Notes under the pieces: model-generated | Told to the model about the DNA's origin: nothing | What the model saw: only the letters and a program-made list of their open reading frames with translations | The model's database searches: none | Made by a program: the position numbers and the translations under genes | Part shown: piece after piece, positions 16,766-24,930 of the stretch | Layout: each line of letters begins with the position of its first letter | How positions within the stretch are numbered: position 1 is the stretch's first letter | Assembly: GCF_000020365.1 (NCBI RefSeq) | Contig: NC_012108.1 | Coordinates: 1,612,001-1,676,000, forward strand | DNA length: 64,000 nucleotides | Source of the DNA: Desulforapulum autotrophicum HRM2 | GTDB lineage: Bacteria; Desulfobacterota; Desulfobacteria; Desulfobacterales; Desulfobacteraceae | Reading direction: 5' to 3'

Positions 16766-19700
16766 TTAACTGTCGAATATGCAGCGCAGTCTGGTGCTGA
16801 GTTCTTCCAGAGAGAACGGTTTCTGGATGAAGCCTATGCATCCGCGTGACAGAATCTCTTCGACCTGCTCGCTGATGCTGTATCCACTGGACAACAGCAC
16901 CCGGGATTGCGGGCTGATGGCCTTCAACATGTCTAAAACCTCACCGCCACCCATACCAGGCATAATCACATCCAGGATCACCAGGTCAATCTCATGGGAC
17001 AATTGGCGAAAGATCTCAACGGCCATTTTACCGTCTGAGGCGGTCATCACATTGTACCCCAGGGATTCAAGCATGGGTTCTCCGACTTGGAGGATGACCT
17101 CTTCATCATCGATGAGAAGCACGGTTTCAGACCCTTTTGATATTGTTGTGGTCTGTGCGGATTCATGTGTTACATCATCATCTGATGCTGGAAGATAAAT
17201 GTAAAAGGTGGTACCTTTGCCCGGCTGGCTGACAAAATCGATGGCGCCATCATGATTTTTGATAATACCATAGGCGGAAGCCAGGCCCAGCCCGGTGCCG
17301 CGGCCCATTCCTTTGGTTGTAAAAAACGGTTCGAATATGCGTGCCTGAATTGCAGGATCAATACCGGTGCCGGTATCGGAGATTGAAATACATAAATACC
17401 GCCCCGGTTTAATATCCAGAGGCTGCGAAAAAGCGGCCTCCAGAACCATGTTTTTCGCATTGATCAACACCGTACCCCCGCCTTGCATCGCCTGCCAGGC
17501 GTTAATGTAGATGTTGAGCAGGACCTGCTCAATCTGGTTTTTATCGGCTATGACTGTCCACAAATCATTCTCTATCTTTTCCTCGATCTGGAGCTCTTTA
17601 CGCGTGCGGCCGAACATACGGGCGGTGTCCATGATGATCTGATTAAAATCCAGCGCCTTGGCCATGTACTTGCCCCCACGTGCAAACCCGAGCAGCTGTT
17701 GGGTGAGTTTGGTTCCGGAAATGACACAGGACTCGATACTTTTCAGTTTTTTATAATTATAACCTGAAGGATCGACCTTGAGCATCATCAACGATATATT
17801 GCCCTGAATACCCATCAACAAATTGTTGAAGTCGTGGGCCACACCGCCGGCAAGGGTTCCGATACCCTCGAGACGCTGGATCTGATGCAATCGTTCTTCT
17901 AACTTTTTCTTCTCTTTTTCAGCATTCAACCGTTCGCTGATATCCAGGACAACACCACGAGAGCCGATTCTCTTGCCATTCTTATCAAGAATGCACGCGG
18001 TTGAAACATCTACGGTCCGCAGTCCACCATCCTTGCGAATAATCGTCAAACGGGACAGGTTCCCGTTTTCCCCGGATTGATACATGCTGGATGGCTTTTC
18101 AGCCATCCGCCGTAAGGAATCTGCATCAAGCAGAATGGAATAATCAATACCGTTAAGTTCTTCAGCTGGATATCCCAGAATCTGGGCCAGAGAATCGTTG
18201 AAAAAGGTCAGACGATTGTCAAGATCCACTTCATAATAGCCGTTGCTGGTATTCTCTATGATTGATCGGTACTTTTCTTCACTTCGCCTGAGTGCCTCTT
18301 CTTTTTCCCTGCGCACTTCAATTTCATTGCGTAGTTGTCCATTGCTTTTCTGCAGATCCGCTGTGCGTTCTTCGACAAGATCCTCCAGCTGATCCTGGTA
18401 ACGGCGCAGCTTGAGGTCGGCTTTTTTTCTAAGGGTGATAATGCGCAGGGAACCGATGATTTTTTCCCCATCACCGGCATCATTGCATTTCAACGTGGCC
18501 GTAACCGAGCCGTAACCGATTTTGCCGTTTTTGTTAACCAGCGTAACCTCATGGTCACTGACTGAACCGTCAGCAAAGAGCTTGGATAAAAAAAGTTCGT
18601 AATCATTAAAATCTTTCAAAAACCCCATGAGTCTGGTTCCGATAATCTCCTTGCGGCCCAGGTGGATCAATTTTTCTACAGAGGGGCTTACTTCGAGGAT
18701 GTCGCCTTCAATGGAGCATTCAAAATAGATGTCCTGAATATTTTCAAAGATCCTGCGATACTTCTCTTCACTGGTCTGCAGCGAAGCCTTCATTTGTGAA
18801 AAGGCAGCGGAGGTTTCGTCTATCTCTTTAAATATTGAGCGGGTTTTGAAGCTGGTGGTTAAATCATGCTGCTTGATGGCAAGGGCTTCTTCCTCCAGTC
18901 CCATCAATGGGTGTGTGATACTGCGAGATAATTGCAGACCGACCAGGGTGGTAATCACCGAAAGGATCAAAGTGATCCAGTAATTAAACAAACGATTTTC
19001 CTTGAGCGCCCCGAGATAGTCGTTTTCCGGTATATAAACCCCGATCATCCAGGGCCAGTGTGAATCGGTAAATTGGGTGAACATGGTGTTGTACACCTTG
19101 CCATTATGGGAGAATTTGGCAAACTGGGAGCTGTTGAGTTTAAGCAAACCGTTTTCTGTGCGCTGCCATTTGATGGCATGAAAGGCCTTACGACTCAATT
19201 CATCGTCGAGTTCATCGATTTTTACCATTCTAAAAGAGTGATCTGGGGTGCCGTCTTCCTGTTTAATTTTTGAAATGTCGGGAAAAGCCACAACATCACC
19301 GTTGTTGTTGAGCATAAATGCACGGCCGTGCTTGCCGATACGCAGTTTGCTGATGAAGGTGGACAGTTCATCGATTTCAATGTCCACGCCAACGATGCTC
19401 TGTAGTTGGCCATTTCCCCGAAAAATAGGGCCGGCCACCGTTATACCGGGTTTTTGAGATGTAAAATGAATGTAGGGGTCTGTCCAGATAATTGCCCGGT
19501 CGGCAAGGGCCTTTTGATACCAGGGCCGCTGTCGGGGATCATAGGTGTCAGCGGGCGCTTCAGACGTTTCAATGATGCTGCCTTCATGATTCCGCCATAT
19601 CAGCCGGGTTCTTTTCACACCATTGGGATGATCGATCACCTTGGTTCGATACCCTTTGGGAGAATGGGCATCATTGCGACTGACATAATAAAAATTTCCA

Positions 19701-20032
19701 TTGGGCATACCGATATAAATGCCGGCGAAATGTGCATATAAAGATAATTGATCCAGAAAATACTGTTCCAGAACGGTATCCTGCTGGTTGCCACTGCCAA
19801 CCACCTCTGAGGCGAGAAGGCGTTTGGTCAGATGGGCCGCTCTCTGGGCCACCTGTAGATGGTTTTGGGATTGGGTCATGGTCAGATCCGCAATGTTCTG
19901 CATCACGTCACGTGCATGCCCGACCAACATCCGCTGGGATGAAATGTAGGTAGATGAAGTGATCAGAATCTGCATGCCCCAAATAAGACCAAGACAACCA
20001 AGAACCATTGCCCATCGAATTGAAATTTTCAT
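16766..20032 (-). CDS. Membrane hybrid sensor histidine kinase (Cache-HAMP-PAS-PAS-HisKA-HATPase-REC)
   Basis: Sensor of 1088 residues. A first transmembrane segment at about 8-28, a large periplasmic dCache-type sensor (YLDQLSLYAHFAGIYIG, DPRQRPWYQKAL) to about residue 345, and a second membrane segment (WITLILSVITTLVGLQLS) come first. HAMP, two PAS domains, and the HisKA box GGVAHDFNNLLMGIQGN follow. HATPase motifs are ISDTGTGIDP and GTGLGLASAYGI. A C-terminal receiver domain has the phosphorylatable Asp in DLVILDVIMPGMGG. No output domain or dedicated regulator lies next to it. Divergent from moaA. The ligand is unknown, Cache domains often bind small organic acids or amines. Confidence 0.95.
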   Translation of the reverse strand: MKISIRWAMVLGCLGLIWGMQILITSSTYISSQRMLVGHARDVMQNIADLTMTQSQNHLQVAQRAAHLTKRLLASEVVGSGNQQDTVLEQYFLDQLSLYAHFAGIYIGMPNGNFYYVSRNDAHSPKGYRTKVIDHPNGVKRTRLIWRNHEGSIIETSEAPADTYDPRQRPWYQKALADRAIIWTDPYIHFTSQKPGITVAGPIFRGNGQLQSIVGVDIEIDELSTFISKLRIGKHGRAFMLNNNGDVVAFPDISKIKQEDGTPDHSFRMVKIDELDDELSRKAFHAIKWQRTENGLLKLNSSQFAKFSHNGKVYNTMFTQFTDSHWPWMIGVYIPENDYLGALKENRLFNYWITLILSVITTLVGLQLSRSITHPLMGLEEEALAIKQHDLTTSFKTRSIFKEIDETSAAFSQMKASLQTSEEKYRRIFENIQDIYFECSIEGDILEVSPSVEKLIHLGRKEIIGTRLMGFLKDFNDYELFLSKLFADGSVSDHEVTLVNKNGKIGYGSVTATLKCNDAGDGEKIIGSLRIITLRKKADLKLRRYQDQLEDLVEERTADLQKSNGQLRNEIEVRREKEEALRRSEEKYRSIIENTSNGYYEVDLDNRLTFFNDSLAQILGYPAEELNGIDYSILLDADSLRRMAEKPSSMYQSGENGNLSRLTIIRKDGGLRTVDVSTACILDKNGKRIGSRGVVLDISERLNAEKEKKKLEERLHQIQRLEGIGTLAGGVAHDFNNLLMGIQGNISLMMLKVDPSGYNYKKLKSIESCVISGTKLTQQLLGFARGGKYMAKALDFNQIIMDTARMFGRTRKELQIEEKIENDLWTVIADKNQIEQVLLNIYINAWQAMQGGGTVLINAKNMVLEAAFSQPLDIKPGRYLCISISDTGTGIDPAIQARIFEPFFTTKGMGRGTGLGLASAYGIIKNHDGAIDFVSQPGKGTTFYIYLPASDDDVTHESAQTTTISKGSETVLLIDDEEVILQVGEPMLESLGYNVMTASDGKMAVEIFRQLSHEIDLVILDVIMPGMGGGEVLDMLKAISPQSRVLLSSGYSISEQVEEILSRGCIGFIQKPFSLEELSTRLRCIFDS

Positions 20033-20088
20033 TTTTCCCTGTATCAGTTTTGTATGAAACGGTCATAAAAGCACAACAATTTAAAGGC

Positions 20089-20144
20089 GTTTCATTATTT
20101 GTTGTGGCCAGCTCAGATACCCTGTTCCGGCCATGCCGGTTACT
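20089..20144 (+). repeat. Short dispersed repeat (GGCCATGsCGGTTA family)
   Basis: The sequence has GCGTTTCATTATTTGTTGTG followed by ATACCCTGTTCCGGCCATG and CCGGTTA, matching the repeats at 14748-14806 and 44290-44346. It lies in the 381-bp gap between the hybrid kinase and moaA. Confidence 0.6.
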
Positions 20145-20312
20145 CAAATTTTTCATAAATATCCCCAAAATTTCCGGGGAAATTAAGGTTGGTCAAATTT
20201 TTTATCAGGCAGATGGATAAAAGTCTAACAAAATCAGACGCCGTGTATGGATGTCAGTAAGAAAAACTGCGATCACATTCCCATCCTTTCGTTTGTTCTT
20301 TTGTATCTGTCC

Positions 20313-20413
20313 TTGACAAAGAACGATTCTTGTTTTAGACCCGAAATGCTGAATTTACAGCTAAACTGAACAAAGAAGGTGGCAGAGGATTTGCCGCCTG
20401 AAAGGCGAAAAAA
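20313..20413 (+). promoter_or_regulatory. Probable moaA promoter -35 box and structured leader
   Basis: A perfect -35 box TTGACA lies at 20313-20318, but the matching -10 (around TTTAGA/TAGACC, 16-17 bp on) is poor. In the leader, GGTGGCA can pair with TGCCGCC across a short loop, and the downstream part can instead form CGCC-TGAAA-GGCG over the region just before the ATG. The two pairings exclude each other, which is what a translation-controlling leader would need. I cannot confirm it as a molybdenum-cofactor riboswitch. Confidence 0.3.
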
Positions 20414-21403
20414 ATGGACTCAAAACTGATGGATCGTTATCATCGCCACCTCAATTACCTGCGGGTTTCCATTACAGATCGTTGTAATTTGAGATGTTTA
20501 TATTGTATCCCAGACGGAATTTTCCCCATGCTTTCCCATGAGGAAATCCTTACCTATGAGGAGATTTTGCGAATTGTAAAAACAGGGTCGAAAATGGGTA
20601 TCTCCAAGGTGCGGATAACCGGGGGTGAACCCCTGGTGAGAAAAGGGGCGTGTGATTTTTTAAGCCGGCTTTCAAAAATCAAAGGCCTTTTGGATATTTC
20701 CCTCACCACCAATGGGGTGCTGCTTGAAAAAAACATTGAACAGATAAAGGCTGCAGGGATACACCGAATTAACGTCAGTCTTGATACCCTGCAACCCAAA
20801 AAGTATAAGCAGATCACCCGGATGAATATGTTTAAACGCGTCTGGGATGGCATAATGGCGGCCCATGCTGCCGGGTTTTCACCCATAAAACTCAATGTGG
20901 TGGTCATGAAGGGGATCAATGACGATGAAATAGAAGATCTTGCCCGCCTGACGTTCACGTATCCCTTTCATGTAAGATTTATTGAATATATGCCCATTGG
21001 TCCGGAATCAATAGAATCCGGCAGGATTCTTTCTGGAGAGGGAATTCTTAAACGCCTGTCTGTACTGGGCGAGTTATTACCCATTGAAAATATACGAACG
21101 GACGGTCCTGCCCGGCGATATCGGTACAAGGGCGCACCCGGTGAGATCGGGTTGATTTTTGCCATGAGCAACCCTTTTTGCAGCGCCTGTAATCGTCTGA
21201 GGCTGACCGCCAGCGGCCAGATTCGGCCCTGTCTGTTGTCGGATGAACAGATTGATTTAAAAGGTCCTATGAGAAACGGCTGCACAGATGAAGAACTGGC
21301 CGGGTTATTTATCGAGGCGGCCCGCACAAAAAAGAGGCGGCACCACCTTGGGGATAAAAATGCCCACAGGCTTAACGGCAGGATGTCTGCCATTGGGGGA
21401 TAG
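20414..21403 (+). CDS. moaA: GTP 3',8-cyclase MoaA
   Basis: Radical-SAM enzyme that starts molybdenum/tungsten cofactor synthesis from GTP. 329 residues, the normal length. The radical-SAM cluster motif C-x3-C-x2-C is in ITDRCNLRCLYC, GGEPLVRKG follows, and the second cluster motif is in FCSACNRLRLTASG with the third cysteine in IRPCLL. The C-terminus ends ...RLNGRMSAIGG, the functional double-glycine tail. It supplies the pterin cofactor that the four AOR-family and two molybdopterin proteins in this window need. A two-component gene pair follows 3 nt after the stop. Confidence 0.97.
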   Translation: MDSKLMDRYHRHLNYLRVSITDRCNLRCLYCIPDGIFPMLSHEEILTYEEILRIVKTGSKMGISKVRITGGEPLVRKGACDFLSRLSKIKGLLDISLTTNGVLLEKNIEQIKAAGIHRINVSLDTLQPKKYKQITRMNMFKRVWDGIMAAHAAGFSPIKLNVVVMKGINDDEIEDLARLTFTYPFHVRFIEYMPIGPESIESGRILSGEGILKRLSVLGELLPIENIRTDGPARRYRYKGAPGEIGLIFAMSNPFCSACNRLRLTASGQIRPCLLSDEQIDLKGPMRNGCTDEELAGLFIEAARTKKRRHHLGDKNAHRLNGRMSAIGG

Positions 21404-21406
21404 CGA

Positions 21407-23080
21407 TTGCCAGGTTCGTTAACCGACTTTGACATCGGGTTCAGGGCCCTTTTGAATCCAGGGATAGACCCCTCTTTACCGCAAAATTTGACCGCCCATG
21501 GCCGGATGTCCATGGAACGGTATATCCAGATTTATGAAAATGGGCCAATGGGCTATTTTACCCTGTCGGAAAAAGGGGTGATCTGCGAGTCCAATATCAC
21601 AGGTGCGAATTTGTTGAATACCTGCATCAAGGCGCTGCCGGGGATGCAATTTGTAAAATTTGTCATGTCGGATTTTAAATCTGTTTTTTTGAATCACTGC
21701 AAACAAGTCCTTGAAAAAGGAACACGCCAGACCTGTGATTTGAAGTTTTTACCCACTCAAAAACAATGTTTTTTCGGCCGGCTGGAAAGTGTAGCTGAGC
21801 TGGGAATGGTCAATAGGGGCAGGCTGATTCGAACCACTCTGTTGGATATTACCCAAAGACGGAGGGCGGAATCTGCCCTGGAAATCAGTGAATCCCAGCA
21901 GCAGGTTGTGACTGAATTGGGTCAACTGTCACTGACGGGTATAAAATTCACATCTTTGTTGAATGAGGCCCTGGCAAAAGTATTAGATACCTTGAGACTG
22001 GAGACAGGAGAGGTGCTTGAATGGCTTCCCGACTGTGGCCAATTTTTGATCCGGGCTGCCCAGGGTTGGAAAAAAGGTATGGTTGGCCGAAAACGGATCA
22101 TGGGGGGGACGGCATCCCAGTCTGGTTTTACTCTGATTTCAGGAGGACCAGTGCTGGTAGCGGACCTGCAGACGGAAACCCGGTTTAAAAGCCCTTTACC
22201 CGAACTTAGTAATCGTTGTGTCGTCAGCGGGGTGAGTGTTTTGATTGGCAAATCCGATAAGGCCTTTGGTGTCTTGGGTGTGCATTCACCAAAGAAACGT
22301 AAGTTTAAGAAAAATGATATTATTTTTCTCCAGTCAGTGGCACATATACTTGCTTCTGCTGTAAAACAGGAAACAGCAAGAACAGTGCTGAAAAATTCTG
22401 AAAAAAGGCTGCAATTTTTATCCTCCCATCTTTTAACTGCCCAGGAAGAGGAGCGTAAAAAAATAGCCTATATGCTCCATGACGATCTTGGGCAATCCCT
22501 GACTCTTTTGAAACTGCAAATCAGAGCCATTGAAATGAAAATTGAAAAGGATGGTAAAGGTGCAAAGGCTGACTGTTGCCTTGCCATGAAAAATATTTCA
22601 AAAACCATTGAAAATGTCCGAGAGATTTCCCACAGCCTTACCCCGTCGATACTTAAGGACCTGGGGTTGTCGGCTGCACTGCACAGCCTGTTCGAATATT
22701 TTGGCCGATATTTCAATGTTCACCGTCACCTGGATATGACCGATATGGACAACCAGCTTACCCAACAGTCAAAAATTCTTGTTTACCGGATTTTTCAGGA
22801 AGCGTTTACCAATATTGTCCGGCATGCCAAGGCCGATCAGATACGGGTTTGTGTTGACAGGTACAACAACAGGTATCGGTTTGACATACAAGACAATGGA
22901 ATCGGATTTGACCTCAATGGCCTGCAGGGTAACAGCCTTAAGGATTCTGGCATGGGGCTCACCACCATGAATGAACGGGTCAGGATGCTGGGCGGACAAC
23001 TGCGAATTGAAAATCGCATGTGCGGCGGCACACGGCTTTGGTTTGAAATCCCGGATTCTCCCGGGGAGGTTGAACCATGA
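21407..23080 (+). CDS. Sensor histidine kinase, PAS-GAF-HisKA_3 (NarX/DegS-like class)
   Basis: Soluble sensor kinase of 557 residues. A PAS region (about residues 40-165), a GAF-like region (about 185-325), then the HisKA_3 dimerisation helix with the phosphate-accepting His in KIAYMLHDDLGQSLTLL and the HATPase (FQEAFTNIVRHAKA, DIQDNGIGFD, GMGLTTMNERV). No membrane segment is seen. The TTG start at 21407 has GGGGGA six nt upstream. An in-frame ATG at 21506 has a weaker site and cannot be excluded. The stop overlaps the response-regulator start (ATGA), so the two form a pair, co-transcribed with moaA. Confidence 0.93.
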   Translation: MPGSLTDFDIGFRALLNPGIDPSLPQNLTAHGRMSMERYIQIYENGPMGYFTLSEKGVICESNITGANLLNTCIKALPGMQFVKFVMSDFKSVFLNHCKQVLEKGTRQTCDLKFLPTQKQCFFGRLESVAELGMVNRGRLIRTTLLDITQRRRAESALEISESQQQVVTELGQLSLTGIKFTSLLNEALAKVLDTLRLETGEVLEWLPDCGQFLIRAAQGWKKGMVGRKRIMGGTASQSGFTLISGGPVLVADLQTETRFKSPLPELSNRCVVSGVSVLIGKSDKAFGVLGVHSPKKRKFKKNDIIFLQSVAHILASAVKQETARTVLKNSEKRLQFLSSHLLTAQEEERKKIAYMLHDDLGQSLTLLKLQIRAIEMKIEKDGKGAKADCCLAMKNISKTIENVREISHSLTPSILKDLGLSAALHSLFEYFGRYFNVHRHLDMTDMDNQLTQQSKILVYRIFQEAFTNIVRHAKADQIRVCVDRYNNRYRFDIQDNGIGFDLNGLQGNSLKDSGMGLTTMNERVRMLGGQLRIENRMCGGTRLWFEIPDSPGEVEP

Positions 23081-23730
23081 AAGCCTGCCGGGTGGTGATC
23101 GCTGATGATCATGCCATGCTTCGCAGGGGAATTTGCCAGGTCATTGAAACCCAAGAAGGCGTTTCTGTGGTGGGGGAGGTCGGTGACGGAATTGAGTTGC
23201 TGAATCTTTTGAGTACCCAGCCGGCGGATCTTGTGATTCTGGATATTTCCATGCCGAAAATGAGTGGAATTGAGGCCGCAAAGAAGATACGGGCGACCTA
23301 TCCAGGTATCAAGATTTTATTTCTTTCCATGCACAAAAGAAACGAATATCTCTACCATGCCTTTTCCGCCGGAGCCAACGGGTATCTGCTCAAGGAAGAT
23401 ACCGACACTGAAATTTTGACGGCCATGGATACCATTCTGGAGGGCAAGGCATTTCTTTCTTCCATTTTTACAAAGGATATGCCTGATATCCTGACCGATA
23501 TGGTCAAAAATGGTTCCAGCTTTCCAGGTGGAACACTTTCTCCCCGGGAAGAGGAGGTGCTCACACTTCTGGCCGAAGGTAAATCCAATAAGAAAATTGC
23601 CGACATTCTGTGTATCAGTACCCGAACAGTTGAGCATCACAGGGCAAGCATCATGAAACGGCTTGATTTGCGAACTCTTGCAGATCTGATCAAATATGCC
23701 ATTCGCCATGGATATACCTCAGACGAATAA
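23077..23730 (+). CDS. NarL/LuxR family response regulator
   Basis: Partner of the preceding kinase, 217 residues. The receiver domain has IADDHAMLRRG at the acidic pocket, the phospho-Asp in DLVILDISMPKMSG and the lysine in NGYLLKED. The C-terminal LuxR helix-turn-helix is LSPREEEVLTLLAEGKSNKKIADIL with CISTRTVEHHRASIMKRL. It lies directly upstream of the large AOR/Hdr/Fdh operon, but that operon has a sigma54 promoter and this regulator lacks an AAA+ domain, so it cannot be the direct sigma54 activator. Confidence 0.96.
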   Translation: MKACRVVIADDHAMLRRGICQVIETQEGVSVVGEVGDGIELLNLLSTQPADLVILDISMPKMSGIEAAKKIRATYPGIKILFLSMHKRNEYLYHAFSAGANGYLLKEDTDTEILTAMDTILEGKAFLSSIFTKDMPDILTDMVKNGSSFPGGTLSPREEEVLTLLAEGKSNKKIADILCISTRTVEHHRASIMKRLDLRTLADLIKYAIRHGYTSDE

Positions 23731-24051
23731 TTTTCGATCCTAATTGAATAAAACTTTCTGAAACCAAAGCGTACTACTGTCCGTGAGGCCAATCTTATAA
23801 ATTGGCAGAGTTATGCAGCAACGTCGCAGATGGGTGATTTTTCGTTCAAACACTATGTAGAAATACCTATATCAAATTGGGTATATCCCACAATTGTTTA
23901 ATGATTTTTATTCTGTTAGAAAATCTTTAGTAAAGGGGAAAAATGCCATGGATTATCAATCCTCTTTGGATGACCGGCACGGGAATCGAGATGATGGCCT
24001 GATCTCCCGGCCCAGGGTCTGGTGGAAATGGTTCTCAACGTGTCAGGTATG

Positions 24052-24066
24052 TTTACAAAGTGTAAA
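24052..24066. promoter_or_regulatory. Inverted repeat upstream of sigma54 promoter, candidate activator site
   Basis: TTTACaaagtGTAAA is a perfect 5-5-5 inverted repeat about 66-80 bp upstream of the -24 element at 24132. The 484-bp gap from 23731 holds no convincing gene. Position is right for an enhancer site, but a single copy makes the call tentative. It differs from the ATGCATTTTTGCAT sites of the first AOR operon. Confidence 0.3.
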
Positions 24067-24131
24067 TATTGTTTGGTTCTTCAAGGGGGTAAGAATGACA
24101 ATGGCCCTGTGGTTAAGGGGGTTTAGGAAAA

Positions 24132-24147
24132 TGGCATAACAATTGCT
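24132..24147 (+). promoter_or_regulatory. Sigma54 (-24/-12) promoter of the AOR/Hdr/Fdh operon
   Basis: TGGCATaacaaTTGCT has GG and GC separated by exactly 10 bp and matches the RpoN consensus at nearly all positions. It lies 68 nt upstream of ATG 24215, the first gene of the 13-kb operon. Confidence 0.8.
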
Positions 24148-24214
24148 GAAGATTTAACCAGGGAGAATCAAACCATGTTTAATGCTTGCCATGATTTAAT
24201 CGAGGAGAAAATCA

Positions 24215-24928
24215 ATGATGAAAAAAGATCATGATATCAGTCAAGATATGTTGGAGCAGAAAACGTCTCGCCGCAGTTTTTTAAAAAAAATGGGTACGGC
24301 AGCTGCTGGGGTGGCTGTGGTGGCTGCCACCGGGAAAATGACGGTGCCTGCACAGGCAGCTGAAGAGCCTGCGGCCAAACCTGTGATGAAATATCTGTTT
24401 GCAGAACGGATGAACTGCACCGGGTGCAGGGCGTGTGAATATGCCTGCAGCCTTCACCATGAAGGCGTGGTCCGACCGTCTGTTTCCCGTATTCATGTGC
24501 TCCGGTACAAGGGGGTCGTGGATGTTCCGGTGATTTGCTGGCATTGTGATGATGCCCCCTGCATCAAAGCCTGTCCCACCACACCCAAAGCCATTGAGAA
24601 AGATCCGAAAACTAATGGAATCAAGCTCAACGAAAAGCTCTGTATTGGTGCCAAGTGCAACAAATGCATTGAAGCCTGCCCGAGTAATTTTATTCGGCGA
24701 AGTCCGGATAACGGTATGCCGCTCATGTGCGATCTGTGCGACGGAGATCCTGAATGTGTAAAGGCCTGCAAAGCACAGGCCGGCAATCCACTGGGACCCT
24801 GCCTGATGACGGGAAAGGTTGGATTCGGCGTAAACCTGGCATATCGAAATGTCACCCCGGAGGATGCCGGGGCTGATTTGCTCCAGAGTATGTTTTACCC
24901 CAATGAAGACGGAGAAAGGAGGGAATAA
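24215..24928 (+). CDS. Tat-signal ferredoxin, AOR partner (YdhX/AorA-like)
   Basis: Iron-sulfur protein of 237 residues. The N-terminus carries a twin-arginine signal (SRRSFLKKMG, then an alanine-rich hydrophobic stretch ending in AQA at about residue 46), predicting export as a folded protein. Cluster motifs follow: CTGCRACEYAC, CWHCDDAPCIKAC, CIGAKCNKCIEAC and CDLCDGDPECVKAC, enough for about four [4Fe-4S]. The start is ATG 24215 or the adjacent ATG 24218, with GAGGAG upstream. It lies 2 bp before the AOR gene. The pair recalls E. coli YdhV with its ferredoxins. The AOR itself has no signal, so either it travels with this protein or the signal is not used for full export. Confidence 0.88.
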   Translation: MMKKDHDISQDMLEQKTSRRSFLKKMGTAAAGVAVVAATGKMTVPAQAAEEPAAKPVMKYLFAERMNCTGCRACEYACSLHHEGVVRPSVSRIHVLRYKGVVDVPVICWHCDDAPCIKACPTTPKAIEKDPKTNGIKLNEKLCIGAKCNKCIEACPSNFIRRSPDNGMPLMCDLCDGDPECVKACKAQAGNPLGPCLMTGKVGFGVNLAYRNVTPEDAGADLLQSMFYPNEDGERRE

Positions 24929-24930
24929 TC

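Noticed and set aside
23894-24139. 81-codon rightward frame upstream of the second AOR operon
   Set aside because: It starts with TTG, has no family features and runs over the candidate activator site and the sigma54 promoter.
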